DNA of 64,000 bases from Xanthomonas cannabis pv. cannabis. GTDB lineage: Bacteria > Pseudomonadota > Gammaproteobacteria > Xanthomonadales > Xanthomonadaceae. Position 1 is the stretch's first letter. Each line of letters begins with the position of its first letter. The notes beneath the pieces are model-generated. The model was not told the origin of the DNA, did not search any database, and was given only the letters and a program-made list of their open reading frames with translations. The translations under genes and the position numbers were made by a program. This document shows positions 16,120 to 24,913 of this stretch, piece by piece. The DNA is taken from positions 1 to 64,000 of the forward strand of contig NZ_JSZE01000017.1 of assembly GCF_000802365.1 (NCBI RefSeq), in the 5' to 3' direction.

Positions 16120-17919
16120 ATGCAGACACATTCTCACGACCACACACAAACTTCGCCCGCCCCCGGCGCGTTGGTGCGCCGACCTGTGGACTGGCTACGC
16201 CGGCAGTTACGTGTCAACGACCTGTGGTTCATTGGGTTGGCGGCCCTGGTCGGGTTACTCGCTGCGGCGTTGATGGTGGTGCAGTCCGGTATTGCGCACG
16301 GCATGCAGGCTTGGCTGTATGGGCTTGGTCCGGACGCGCGGCTCAGCACGGCCGACTCGATCACCGCCACGCAGCTGCTGGCGTTGCCGCTGGGCGGGCT
16401 TTTGGTGGGCATGGTGGTTGTGCTGGCGCGTCGGCGCAAACGCCCGCTGGTGGATGCGGTGGAAGCCAATGCATTGCATGGTGGGCGTATGTCGATGCGC
16501 GACAACCTGATCGTCGCAGTGCAAACCTTGCTGTCCAATGGCTTCGGCGCGTCGGTAGGCCTGGAGGCGACCTACACGCAGATGGGGTCCGGCGCCGGCT
16601 CGCAGCTGGGTCGTGTACTGCGGGTGCGCCGTGCGGATATGCGCACCCTGGTGGGCGCTGGTGCAGCCGGAGCGATTGCCGGCGCCTTTGGAGCACCGCT
16701 GGCGGGCGCATTCTATGCTTTCGAGATCGTGATCGGTGCCTACACGCCGTCGGCGCTGGCTCCGGTGGCCGCCGCAGCGCTGGCTGGCGCCTTCATGGCC
16801 AATGCGCTCGGTGCCGCGCCCTATTCGTTACCAGCGGCGGTGGCCTACCAGCTGCAGCCGCGCGACTACGCAATCTATGTTGCGCTCGGATTGGTCTGCG
16901 CATTGATCGGTATCGCCGTCATGCGTCTGGTGGCCGGCATCGAGCGCGGCGTGGGGCGACTCGCGCTGCCGTTGTGGGGGCGCCCTGTCATTGGAGGATT
17001 GCTGCTGATTCCGCTGGCACTGTATTCGCCACAGGTGCTGTCATCTGGCCATGGCGCCCTGCATCTGGATCTGACCAGCAGCGCTACCTTGCAGATGCTC
17101 GCGACGCTGCTGGTGCTCAAATGCCTTGCGTCCGGGATTTCGCTGGGTTTCGGCTTCCGCGGTGGCCTGTTCTTCGCATCATTGTTCATGGGCTCGTTGG
17201 TCGGCAGCTTGTTTGCGGTGGGCGTGAACCTGTTGCTGGGCGCCGCGGTGGTGGACCCCACCAGTGCCTCCCTGGTCGGAATGGCGGCACTGGCCGCGGC
17301 GATCGTAGGTGCGCCGATGACCATGGCGATGCTGATTCTGGAAGGCACGCATGACTTTGTGCTGGCCAGTGCGGTGATGGCGGCGGTGTTGGTGGCAAAC
17401 ACCGTGGTACGCCAGGTATTCGGTTACTCGTTTTCGACCTGGCGGCTGCATCTGCGCGGCGAAAACATCCGCAGCGCACGCGATGTGGGCTGGGTACGCC
17501 ATCTATCGGCAGGCAAGATGATGCGCAAGGATGCCAACCATACTGCGCACGACATCAGCGTGGGCGAGTTCCGGCGGCGTTTTCCGCTGGGCTCGACCCA
17601 GCGCGTGGTGCTGGAAGATGCGTCCGGCCGCTATGCCGGTGTGGTGCCGCTGGCAGCGTTGTATGCCGATGGCGTACAGCTGGACGCTCCGGTGAGCAAC
17701 TACGCCAAGCACCGCGATGCAGCGTTGCTGGCGCAGACCGACATCGTGGCGATCATGAAGGTCTTCGACGCGACGCAAGCCGACGAACTGGCCGTGATCG
17801 ATGTCGATCAACACGTGCTGGGCGTGTTGTCCGAAGGATTTGTGCGCAAGCGTTATGCCGAAGAGCTGGAAAAGCGCGAGCGCGAATTGATGGGCGAGCG
17901 GGTCATCGGCGACGACTGA
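16120..17919 (+). CDS. ClC-family chloride channel/antiporter with C-terminal CBS region
   Basis: A 599-residue inner-membrane protein with about ten hydrophobic segments (35-430). The gating-glutamate loop reads GASVGLEATYTQMGSG (Glu149), a variant of the usual GREGP. The GFRGGLFFASLFMG segment corresponds to the second anion-binding loop. Residues about 470-590 form a cytoplasmic domain with CBS-like features (VVLEDASGRYAGVVPLAALY, LAVIDVDQHVLGVLSEGFV). The N-terminus is His-rich. The changed selectivity motifs leave open whether it transports chloride, fluoride or another anion. Confidence 0.88.
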   Translation: MQTHSHDHTQTSPAPGALVRRPVDWLRRQLRVNDLWFIGLAALVGLLAAALMVVQSGIAHGMQAWLYGLGPDARLSTADSITATQLLALPLGGLLVGMVVVLARRRKRPLVDAVEANALHGGRMSMRDNLIVAVQTLLSNGFGASVGLEATYTQMGSGAGSQLGRVLRVRRADMRTLVGAGAAGAIAGAFGAPLAGAFYAFEIVIGAYTPSALAPVAAAALAGAFMANALGAAPYSLPAAVAYQLQPRDYAIYVALGLVCALIGIAVMRLVAGIERGVGRLALPLWGRPVIGGLLLIPLALYSPQVLSSGHGALHLDLTSSATLQMLATLLVLKCLASGISLGFGFRGGLFFASLFMGSLVGSLFAVGVNLLLGAAVVDPTSASLVGMAALAAAIVGAPMTMAMLILEGTHDFVLASAVMAAVLVANTVVRQVFGYSFSTWRLHLRGENIRSARDVGWVRHLSAGKMMRKDANHTAHDISVGEFRRRFPLGSTQRVVLEDASGRYAGVVPLAALYADGVQLDAPVSNYAKHRDAALLAQTDIVAIMKVFDATQADELAVIDVDQHVLGVLSEGFVRKRYAEELEKRERELMGERVIGDD

Positions 17920-18337
17920 TGCGCAAGGCAGGCGTGATCAGCCGATCGTTCCCGCGATTGGTGGGGAAGGCGTGAGCGCCTGGCCACGCAACCAGTGACC
18001 CAATCCCGGCACCCCCGCACGCCAACCCTGTGCGGCCGACTACCGCCGCTATGCGGACCTGTTGCGCGGCGTGCTGCTGGGTTCGTTGAAGCCGACGTTG
18101 GCCGCTGACAACGGCCAGACACGCCAGCGTGAGGCGGTTGCCGACCACACGGTCATGGGCACGCTCGATGATGAGCGCCCATCGAGACGATGAGCGTCCA
18201 TGGAGCCAGGCGGGTTGTGCCGACCGGAGTGACGCGCAGTAGGTGGCGTGTGGCGATGCGGAGTTTGTGCAGTGTCCTGTCTGATGCGAGGGGTACCCGG
18301 CAGAGGCGACGCTCGGTAGCGGCTGCTTGCTGCAGAT
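17920..18337. other. Gene-free stretch between ClC and the ParD-like/MetAP operon
   Basis: No credible gene in either strand and no strong terminator hairpin. Sequence is GC-rich until the abrupt AT-rich operator at 18338. Confidence 0.45.
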
Positions 18338-18362
18338 ATATGTTTCATATACGTTGCGTATA
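18338..18362. promoter_or_regulatory. Overlapping AT-rich palindromes, probable antitoxin-type operator
   Basis: ATATG-TTT-CATAT (18338-18350) overlaps TATAC-GTTGC-GTATA (18348-18362), 22 bases before the ATG of the ParD-like gene. Such AT-rich dyads in GC-rich DNA are typical autoregulatory sites of ribbon-helix-helix proteins. Binding is inferred. Confidence 0.55.
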
Positions 18363-18383
18363 TTCGCGATCAGGAGCTTACCG

Positions 18384-18611
18384 ATGGGCATCGTCAATAT
18401 CGACGACGATCTGCATGACCAACTGCGCCGCGCCTGTACGGTGAGCAGCCGGTCGATCAATGCGCAGGCCAATTTCTGGATCAAGGTCGGCATGCTGTGC
18501 GAGATGCATCCGGCGATGTCGTTCCAGGACATCGTGGCGCAGGAGTTGCGCGCGGCAGGGGTGCGGCCACAGGCCTTGAAGCCGCAGGTTCTCAAGCCCG
18601 GACGGGCATGA
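18384..18611 (+). CDS. ParD-like ribbon-helix-helix protein
   Basis: A 75-residue protein resembling ParD-like antitoxins (MGIVNIDDDLHDQLRRACTV, then SSRSINAQANFWIKVGMLCE). The first part is a ribbon-helix-helix DNA-binding fold. CAGGAG precedes the start. No ParE toxin follows; instead the ATGA overlap at 18608-18611 couples it to a methionine aminopeptidase gene. I recall that this pairing recurs in proteobacteria, which suggests a dedicated regulator rather than a stray antitoxin. Confidence 0.78.
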   Translation: MGIVNIDDDLHDQLRRACTVSSRSINAQANFWIKVGMLCEMHPAMSFQDIVAQELRAAGVRPQALKPQVLKPGRA

Positions 18612-19384
18612 TCAAGCAGCCGGAAGAGGTCGCAGCGATGGCCACGGCCGGCCAGCTGCTGGCGCAGGTGTTTCATGCGCTGGACCAGGTGCCGCTGGAA
18701 GGACGCAGCACGCTGGAACTCAATGCGCTGGTCGAGCGCATGATCGTGCAGGAGCTGGGTGCGCGGCCCGCCAGCAAGGGCCAATACGGCTTCGAGTACG
18801 TGCTCAACGCGTCGATCGACGATGTGGTCTGCCATGGTGTGCCATCGGCCGATGACGTGTTGCGCAGCGGGCAGATCGTCAACCTGGATATCACGCTGGA
18901 AAAGCACGGATTCATCGCCGATTCCAGCACTACCTATCTGGTGGGCGAGGTGTCCTATGCCGCCAGGCGGCTGGTGCATGCAGCGTACCGGGCGATGTGG
19001 AAGGGCATTGCCGCGGTGCGGCCGGGGGCGCGCGTGGGCGATATCGGGCATGCCATTGCCCGGCATGCGCGCGAGCACGGTTACAGCGTGGTCAAGGACT
19101 ACTGCGGGCACGGCATCGGGCGGCAGATGCACGAAGAGCCGCAGATCCTGCATGACAGCCGCCCGGGCACCGGCCTGCCCCTGCAGGAGGGCATGGTGTT
19201 CACCATCGAGCCGATGATCAATCAGGGACGTGCGGCGATCCGCTCGCAGCCGGACCAGTGGCCGGTGTACACGCGCGACGGCAAGCTGTCGGCGCAGTTT
19301 GAACATACCGTGGCAGTCACGCGCACCGGTGTGCGTGTGCTGACGTTACGGCCCGGCGAAACACCGCTGTGCCCGGTGGGGTGA
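18608..19384 (+). CDS. map: Type I methionine aminopeptidase (paralog)
   Basis: A 258-residue enzyme that removes the initiator Met from nascent proteins. The substrate His is in CHGVPS. The metal ligands are all present: two Asp in VNLDITLEKHGFIADSST, His in CGHGIGRQMHEEP, Glu in FTIEPMIN, and Glu in SAQFEHTVAVT. The ATG overlaps the stop of the ParD-like gene. Because the housekeeping map usually sits beside rpsB, this is probably a second copy with its own regulation; that other copy is not in the window. Confidence 0.9.
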   Translation: MIKQPEEVAAMATAGQLLAQVFHALDQVPLEGRSTLELNALVERMIVQELGARPASKGQYGFEYVLNASIDDVVCHGVPSADDVLRSGQIVNLDITLEKHGFIADSSTTYLVGEVSYAARRLVHAAYRAMWKGIAAVRPGARVGDIGHAIARHAREHGYSVVKDYCGHGIGRQMHEEPQILHDSRPGTGLPLQEGMVFTIEPMINQGRAAIRSQPDQWPVYTRDGKLSAQFEHTVAVTRTGVRVLTLRPGETPLCPVG

Positions 19385-19440
19385 GACCGCCGACCGCGCC
19401 AGGGCAGGTCGCCTCGGCCGGCGCAACCCGCCGTGCCTGA

Positions 19441-19650
19441 TTACAGCGTGGTGGTGGGCTGCGCGTGGGCAGTCACGGCCACGTCGGCCGTTGGCGGGTG
19501 CGTGCTGTGGCTGCCCAGCAATGCCGAGAGCCGGCGATGGCAGTCGCGCAAGGCCAGGGCAGAGGCGGGCATGTCGCAGGCATCAAAGGTGCGCGCTTCC
19601 GCCTTCCAGGCGGCGAGCAGGTCTTCCAGATCACGGCGCAAGCTCGGCAT
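19441..19650 (-). CDS. Small hypothetical protein
   Basis: A 69-residue frame. The first 45 residues form an amphipathic helical stretch (MPSLRRDLEDLLAAWKAEAR, then ASALALRDCHRRLSALLG), which looks like real protein; the tail is Thr/Pro-rich. No family recognised and no strong ribosome-binding site. It is convergent with the aminopeptidase gene. Confidence 0.45.
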   Translation of the reverse strand: MPSLRRDLEDLLAAWKAEARTFDACDMPASALALRDCHRRLSALLGSHSTHPPTADVAVTAHAQPTTTL

Positions 19651-19976
19651 GGTGGGTGTCTCGATGAGTGTCCCCTCTCTACGCAGGCAGCTGACGCGCA
19701 GATGCGGGGCGGGCCTGCGGCGCGATGACGCAGTTCAGTCGCGGACGCGTGCAGCCTGCGACGCGTTGCCTAGCGCGAGGCTGCGGCTGTCGTGACCGGT
19801 CGGTTGCGTCCGCCGGCCGGACGGACGAGCGGGCATCGCCTGATGGCGCTGGTTTACCAGGCGGCTGCGTTGTGACGGTCATGCGTGCCTGCGCGCTGCG
19901 TATGCGCACGGCACACGTCCACATCACGGCGGCGGGGGGAAGGTGGCTGCGCGGCCTTCTGCCGCAGGAGAGCAGC
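19651..19976. other. Gene-free stretch
   Basis: No gene or structure of note apart from a GCAGGAG ribosome-binding site at about 19965 serving the next small gene. Confidence 0.4.
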
Positions 19977-20147
19977 ATGCGTACCCAAGACAGCGGCGCG
20001 ACACGGATCGACGACCCCACCCCGCCCAATGGCGTCAAGGCGCCGGGCAAGAACGAAGACCTGCTGCAGGACGGCCCTGCGCAGGACAGCGAGATTGACG
20101 ACGACGATGGCATCGAAGACGACGTCGACGAGGACGAAGACGAATAG
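19977..20147 (+). CDS. Very acidic small protein
   Basis: A 56-residue protein with a strong ribosome-binding site (CAGGAG). The last 18 residues are almost all Asp/Glu (SEIDDDDGIEDDVDEDEDE), and the N-terminal half is polar and Pro/Gly-rich, so it is probably disordered. No family recognised. Small acidic proteins of this kind occur among stress-response genes of xanthomonads and pseudomonads, but function is unknown. Confidence 0.6.
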   Translation: MRTQDSGATRIDDPTPPNGVKAPGKNEDLLQDGPAQDSEIDDDDGIEDDVDEDEDE

Positions 20148-20430
20148 GCACCGCAGACGTGGCTTCAGGTGCCGCGTCGCGGCATCCGGAGCCGCGTGCG
20201 TACCCGGTCCGGGAGCGCGCCTGCAGGTGCCGTGGATGCCTGCCCCGCTGGCGCCACGGCCGTCATGACTTCAATCGGCCACTTGGAACGAGCATGCGGT
20301 ACGGCTGCGGCGTCGCCTGACGATGCAGCGCATGCTGCGGGCGAACGACGATCGGCGCATGCGCGCCCGCCAGCTCGTCAGCAGTCGCTACCCGGCCTAC
20401 ACTCCACAGCCCTCGCTTGCGCTGACGACC

Positions 20431-20661
20431 ATGCAGACACTGCCACCGCTACCGACCATTGCGCTGGGTGAATATCGCCACTTCAAGGGCGGCCGCTACG
20501 AGGTGCTTGGCGTGGTGCGTAGCAGCGAGACGCTGGAACCGTTGGTGCTGTACCGGCCGTTGGACAACGGCGTTGGCCTGTGGGTCAGGCCGTATGCGAT
20601 GTTTCTGGAACAGGTGAACGTGGATGGCGCCATGCGCCCGCGCTTTGCACCGGTTGCCTGA
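20431..20661 (+). CDS. DUF1653 family protein
   Basis: A 76-residue protein matching DUF1653: GEYRHFKGGRYEVLGVVRSS, then LVLYRPLDNGVGLWVRPYAMFLEQV. The family is a small SH3-like beta barrel of unknown function. Translation probably starts at ATG 20431 rather than at upstream in-frame codons, as the family begins about nine residues before GEYRHFKGG. It lies just upstream of another small hypothetical gene on the same strand. Confidence 0.85.
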   Translation: MQTLPPLPTIALGEYRHFKGGRYEVLGVVRSSETLEPLVLYRPLDNGVGLWVRPYAMFLEQVNVDGAMRPRFAPVA

Positions 20662-20696
20662 GAAGACATGCCGACCGCCGTGTCCCGGACACTGCA

Positions 20697-21029
20697 ATGA
20701 GCACGACCGAGGCGCCGCTGCTGACGCCGGATGGGCGCTATCTCATCGTGCGTGGCCGGCTCTGGCGTACGGCCAATCCGCATCTAAGCGAAGATGCCCG
20801 TGCGGCGCTGGTAAGCGAGTTGATGGACGCGCGGCGCGCGGTCAAGGCGGCCAAACGCGCTGACGATGCACAGGCCCTGACGGCGGCACGTCGCCAGGTC
20901 GACGCCGCCAAGGTGGCCCTGGGAGAACGCGGCCCGGTGTGGTGGACCGACGGTGCCGACGATCTCAATCGGCATCTGGTCAGGAACACGCCCTACGCCG
21001 CATGGTTTGCCGCGCACGATGGCGCATGA
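20697..21029 (+). CDS. Conserved hypothetical protein
   Basis: A 110-residue soluble protein beginning STTEAPLLTPDGRYLIVRGR and ending in a Trp-containing segment (PVWWTDGADDLNRHLVRNTP). The middle is a helical Ala/Arg-rich stretch. I recall similar proteins annotated as conserved hypothetical in several proteobacteria. The gap to the DUF1653 gene is 35 bases, so the two may be co-transcribed. Function unknown. Confidence 0.7.
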   Translation: MSTTEAPLLTPDGRYLIVRGRLWRTANPHLSEDARAALVSELMDARRAVKAAKRADDAQALTAARRQVDAAKVALGERGPVWWTDGADDLNRHLVRNTPYAAWFAAHDGA

Positions 21030-21080
21030 CCCAACCCGGCGCGTGCCGGGCTGGGTGCAGTGGCGTGGATGCAGGGCGGC

Positions 21081-21818
21081 TCAGCCCAGGTCGCAGTTGC
21101 TCGGCTGCGGCCAGGTGGTGGCAGGCAGCATGGCCTTGACGGCGGCCGGCGCGGTGATGCCGATGGTGCTGGCGCCGTACAGGTCTTCGAGCTCGTCGAT
21201 GCTGACGATGTAGCTGTCCAGCGAGCCGAGATTTTCGCGATTGGGAATCAGCCAGCTGATGGCGCGCGTGCCGCCGCCCGGGTTGGCGGTGATGATGGTC
21301 TTCCAGAAGAAGTCCGGGGTACGGATACCGTGGCTGGCCAGGAAGTAGTCGTTGCTGGTGTCGCTGTAGATCACTCCGCCGTAGACCTGCACGCTGGCGA
21401 TATCGCGGTAGCACTCGGCGACGTTTTCGGCGCGCACCCAGATGCCCTGGTTGAAGCTGGCCACCTGGGGCACGATGTTGGACATCAGGTTGGCGCGACG
21501 GATGTAGGTGGCGTTGTAGTCCATGTGGTTGGAGGTCACCAGATGGCCGCGGTCGTAGCCAGTGCGCACGCTGGCGTAGGAGGCGGTGGAGGTCTGGCCG
21601 GCGCAGCCGCTGGGCAGCTCGGTGTCCAGATTGAAGCCGGACGGGCGCGCGGCCGAGCCGGTATCGGCCTGCAGCACGTATTCGTAGCGCAGCGTGGTGT
21701 GGTTGGTACAGTCGTAACGCAGCGTGTAACCGCCTTTGTTGAGCGTGACGACCTGTGCCTGGGCAACGGCACTGAACGCGGTAAGAAGCACAACGGCAAA
21801 CAGGGTCCTGAAACGCAT
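21081..21818 (-). CDS. Secreted DNA/RNA non-specific endonuclease (NUC1 family)
   Basis: A 245-residue protein with a clear signal peptide (RFRTLFAVVLLTAFSAVAQA), so it acts in the periplasm or outside. The NUC1 motif DRGH is at 89-92, with the catalytic His92, and the metal-binding Asn lies in FNQGIWVRAE (about 123), as in Serratia nuclease. A strong ribosome-binding site (GAAGGAGA) fixes the start at 21818. Such enzymes degrade DNA and RNA for nutrition, biofilm remodelling or competition. Confidence 0.92.
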   Translation of the reverse strand: MRFRTLFAVVLLTAFSAVAQAQVVTLNKGGYTLRYDCTNHTTLRYEYVLQADTGSAARPSGFNLDTELPSGCAGQTSTASYASVRTGYDRGHLVTSNHMDYNATYIRRANLMSNIVPQVASFNQGIWVRAENVAECYRDIASVQVYGGVIYSDTSNDYFLASHGIRTPDFFWKTIITANPGGGTRAISWLIPNRENLGSLDSYIVSIDELEDLYGASTIGITAPAAVKAMLPATTWPQPSNCDLG

Positions 21819-22258
21819 GCGGCAAATCTCCTTCAAATCGGTCGGACGCACGACGCCGCCGCCGATATGCGAGAAGCAGACCGACGTGATGCGCAATGCG
21901 CTGAGCGAGGTCAATGGCTCGCCCGTCCCCTAGCGAGCGCGACAGCTATCGCATGCCAATGTTGCTTGCTTGTGACGAACGTGACAACACACCTGCGCCA
22001 GGCGCGCCGCAGCGCCAGGCTGTGACGGACTTGGCATCTACTGATGTGCCGGGATGGTGCAACAGCGCGATGCTGCCGGTCATTGCGCAGCTGCCGCGCA
22101 GGCGGCTGACGTCGTGTCACGTCGAATGGCGTAGGCACCAACCGGCGCCGTGCTCCCGCGCCGCGCCTGCCCGCAGCGCCTGCGCGACGCACTTGCCAAA
22201 CGCTCCCTCAGGTCACGCAGCTCTGGTCGCCGCGGTCGCCGCGCGGTCGTCATCCGGC
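21819..22258. other. Gene-free stretch upstream of the nuclease gene
   Basis: No gene seen. It carries the nuclease promoter on one side and the terminator of the chemoreceptor operon on the other. Confidence 0.45.
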
Positions 22259-22260
22259 GC

Positions 22261-22297
22261 AAAAAAAACCCCCTGCTGCATCGATGCAGCAGGGGGG
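22261..22297 (-). terminator. Strong Rho-independent terminator of the porin-PBP-MCP operon
   Basis: A perfect 28-bp palindrome (22269-22296; arms of CCCCCTGCTGCATC type) is followed on the minus strand by eight T residues. It lies 46 bases after the MCP stop codon. Confidence 0.92.
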
Positions 22298-22342
22298 CGT
22301 TGACGATCCAGCGAAACGATCCGCACGGCGGATCGCGATCTG

Positions 22343-24448
22343 CTATGCGACTTCTTCGAGCGCGCGTTCTTGTTGGGTTGCCGCGTCCAGCTGGAACAAT
22401 GACACCAGCTGGGTGAGGGTGCTGGACTGCTTTTCCATCGCGCGGGCGGCGGCCATGGCCTCTTCCACCAATGCCGCGTTCTGCTGGGTGGTTTCGTCCA
22501 TCTGGATGACGGTCTGATTGACCTGCTCGATGCCGGCGGACTGCTCGCTGGAGGCGGCAGTGATCTGCCCCATGATGTCGGTGACGCGATTCACGCTGGC
22601 CACGATCTCGGTCATGGTGGTGCCGGCCTTGTGCACCAGCGCCGAGCCTTCGGCGACCTTGCCCACCGAGGCGTCGATCAGCTCCTTGATCTCCTTGGCG
22701 GCACCGGAGGAGCGCTGTGCCAGCGTGCGCACTTCGCTGGCCACCACCGCGAAGCCACGGCCCTGTTCGCCGGCGCGCGCCGCTTCCACCGCCGCGTTCA
22801 AGGCCAGGATGTTGGTCTGGAAGGCAATGCCATCGATGACGGAGATGATCTCGGCGATCTTCTTCGACGACGCTTCGATGCCGCTCATCGTGCCGACCAC
22901 CTGGCTTACCACCTCGCCGCCCTTCGACGCCACGCCGGCAGCGCTACGTGCCAGTTCGTTGGCCTGATGCGCGTGTTCGGCGTTCTGCTTGACGGTGGAG
23001 GTGAGTTCTTCCATCGAGGCAGCGGTTTCTTCCAGGTTGGCTGCCTGCTGCTCGGTGCGTCGCGACAGGTCCTGATTGCCGGCGGCAATCTCGCCGGCAG
23101 CGGTATCGATTTCCGCCGACGACTGCTGGATGCGCGCGACGATGTCGGTCAGGCGCTCCACCGTGGTGTTGGCATCGTCGCGCATGCGGGCGAACACACC
23201 GGCAAAGTTGCCGTGCATGCGCGTGGTCAGGTCGCCGTTGGCGATCGCCTGCAGCACCTGCGACAACGCACCCAGGCTCTTGTCGGAGGTGCTCATCAGG
23301 TGGTTGAGGTCCACCACGATCTGGCGGAAGTCGTACTCGAACGCGGTCTCGTCGCCACGCGCGCTGAAGTCGCCCGCCGCAGCGGCCGCCGCCAGGCGCT
23401 TGATCTCGCCATTGATCGACAGCAGGCTGGCCCGCACGTCGTTGATCGACTGGCTGATCACCGCCTTCTCGCCCGGCAATGCCTCCAGTTGCTGCGACAG
23501 GTCGCCGGCCGCATAGCGCTCGGTCAATGCCACGATCTGCATGGTGACCGCGATATGGCTGGACACCAGCGTGTTGCTGGCGCGCACCATGGTGCCGAAC
23601 TCGCCGGGGAACTCCTGCTCGGCGATGCGGTGGCTGACGATGCCGGCCTCGTGCTTGTCGCCCATGTCGGTCTGTGCCTGAATCACGCGACGCAGCTGGC
23701 GCTGCATGCTGTCCATGGCCTGCAACAGCTGGCCGACCTCGTCATTGCGGTCGATCGAGATGGCGTTGTCCAGCCGGCCCGACGACACCGCATGCGCAAT
23801 GCCCACCGCGCGGTTGAGCGGCTGGGTGATGGCTCGCGCCACGATCCAGCCGAACGCGATGCACACCACCGCGCCGATCAGGCCCAGCAGCAGACCGGTC
23901 ATGCTGGCGGTGACCGAACTGTCCACTGCTTCCTGCACGGTGCCGCGAAAGCGCGCATCGGCGCGCTTCTGCATGGCGGTGAGCGTGGTGCGATAGGTTT
24001 CCAGCGCTGGCGCCATGGCGCTCATCTGCGCGGCATCGGGTTCACGTTGCTCCACGAACGCCGCGGCCACGCCATGCGCCAGGCTGTAGTACTGATCGAA
24101 CTGCTTGCCCAGGCGTGCCAGTTCCTGCGCGTTGGCCGGGTCGGATTTTTGCAGTTTCACGTAGGAGCTGTGGATGTCGTCGGCCACCGGTTTGGTGGCC
24201 GCCAACATGTCCGCATCGCCTGCGGCGGCCGCGCCATTGAGCCCGCTGATGAGCTTGTCCAGCGCTGCCACATTGCGCGTCATCGCGTCGAGCATCGGGA
24301 AATGCACGTCGCGCACCGCTTCCAGGCGGTCGTTGTTGCGATGGAACACCAGCGTGCTGAAAGCCACATAGCCCGATAGGCAAATGATTGCCACCGCTGC
24401 CGGCATCAGGATTTTCCAGAACAACGGTAGCGACAGAATGCGTCTCAT
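22343..24448 (-). CDS. Transmembrane methyl-accepting chemotaxis protein
   Basis: A 701-residue receptor. Membrane segment 1 is at about 10-35 ([20 protein letters not shown]). A four-helix periplasmic domain (40-175) and membrane segment 2 follow (about 185-205), then HAMP-like repeats (about 205-430) and the signalling domain with the tip [20 protein letters not shown]. No CheR-tethering pentapeptide is present at its end (LEEVA). It is the last gene of a three-gene operon, after a small periplasmic binding protein and a porin, which suggests it detects a ligand handled by those partners. ATG 24448 is preferred; an upstream GTG overlaps the previous gene. Confidence 0.92.
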   Translation of the reverse strand: MRRILSLPLFWKILMPAAVAIICLSGYVAFSTLVFHRNNDRLEAVRDVHFPMLDAMTRNVAALDKLISGLNGAAAAGDADMLAATKPVADDIHSSYVKLQKSDPANAQELARLGKQFDQYYSLAHGVAAAFVEQREPDAAQMSAMAPALETYRTTLTAMQKRADARFRGTVQEAVDSSVTASMTGLLLGLIGAVVCIAFGWIVARAITQPLNRAVGIAHAVSSGRLDNAISIDRNDEVGQLLQAMDSMQRQLRRVIQAQTDMGDKHEAGIVSHRIAEQEFPGEFGTMVRASNTLVSSHIAVTMQIVALTERYAAGDLSQQLEALPGEKAVISQSINDVRASLLSINGEIKRLAAAAAAGDFSARGDETAFEYDFRQIVVDLNHLMSTSDKSLGALSQVLQAIANGDLTTRMHGNFAGVFARMRDDANTTVERLTDIVARIQQSSAEIDTAAGEIAAGNQDLSRRTEQQAANLEETAASMEELTSTVKQNAEHAHQANELARSAAGVASKGGEVVSQVVGTMSGIEASSKKIAEIISVIDGIAFQTNILALNAAVEAARAGEQGRGFAVVASEVRTLAQRSSGAAKEIKELIDASVGKVAEGSALVHKAGTTMTEIVASVNRVTDIMGQITAASSEQSAGIEQVNQTVIQMDETTQQNAALVEEAMAAARAMEKQSSTLTQLVSLFQLDAATQQERALEEVA

Positions 24449-24474
24449 GAGAGGGCTCTCGAGCAGGTGGCGGG

Positions 24475-24903
24475 TCACGGCTTCAAGACGACCTTGACGC
24501 TGGCGTCCACGGCTGCGGCACTGATGTAGCCGATTGCGCCCGGCGTGGCCGCCACGGCCTTCTTGACCGCGTCGTCGCCGCTGACGCGCTTGGGGCGTTG
24601 CGCCTTGCCGGTGAACATCAGCTGCGACCAGTACGACTTCAGCTGCGCCGCATCGCGCGAGGCAACCTTCTTGTAGAACTCATCGCGCGTGGCGGCGCCT
24701 TCTTCCTGGTCGATCGGTACCGCTGCGCCGCCGCCGGGCAGACTGTTGGACTTGGCCAGGAAGATCTGCGAGACCTGCGCCGCGCTCAGGCTGTCCGGGC
24801 CGCCCTTGGCCGCCATCACCACCACCACGTCGGCGTTGGCCGAGAACGCAACCAGCGACAACAGCGCAAGCGCGCAGCCTGCGGAATACTTGGAAAGTTT
24901 CAT
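24475..24903 (-). CDS. Small periplasmic phosphate-binding-like (PstS-like) protein
   Basis: A 142-residue exported protein. The signal peptide is about 1-24 (ending SANA). The mature part resembles a shortened PBP-like domain: [36 protein letters not shown], and PGAIGYIS. It is much shorter than full PstS (about 340 residues), so it is one lobe of the fold. Family members bind oxyanions or act as accessory periplasmic proteins. It sits 26 bases before an MCP gene and 10 bases after a porin gene. Confidence 0.82.
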   Translation of the reverse strand: MKLSKYSAGCALALLSLVAFSANADVVVVMAAKGGPDSLSAAQVSQIFLAKSNSLPGGGAAVPIDQEEGAATRDEFYKKVASRDAAQLKSYWSQLMFTGKAQRPKRVSGDDAVKKAVAATPGAIGYISAAAVDASVKVVLKP

Positions 24904-24913
24904 GGGGGCTCTC

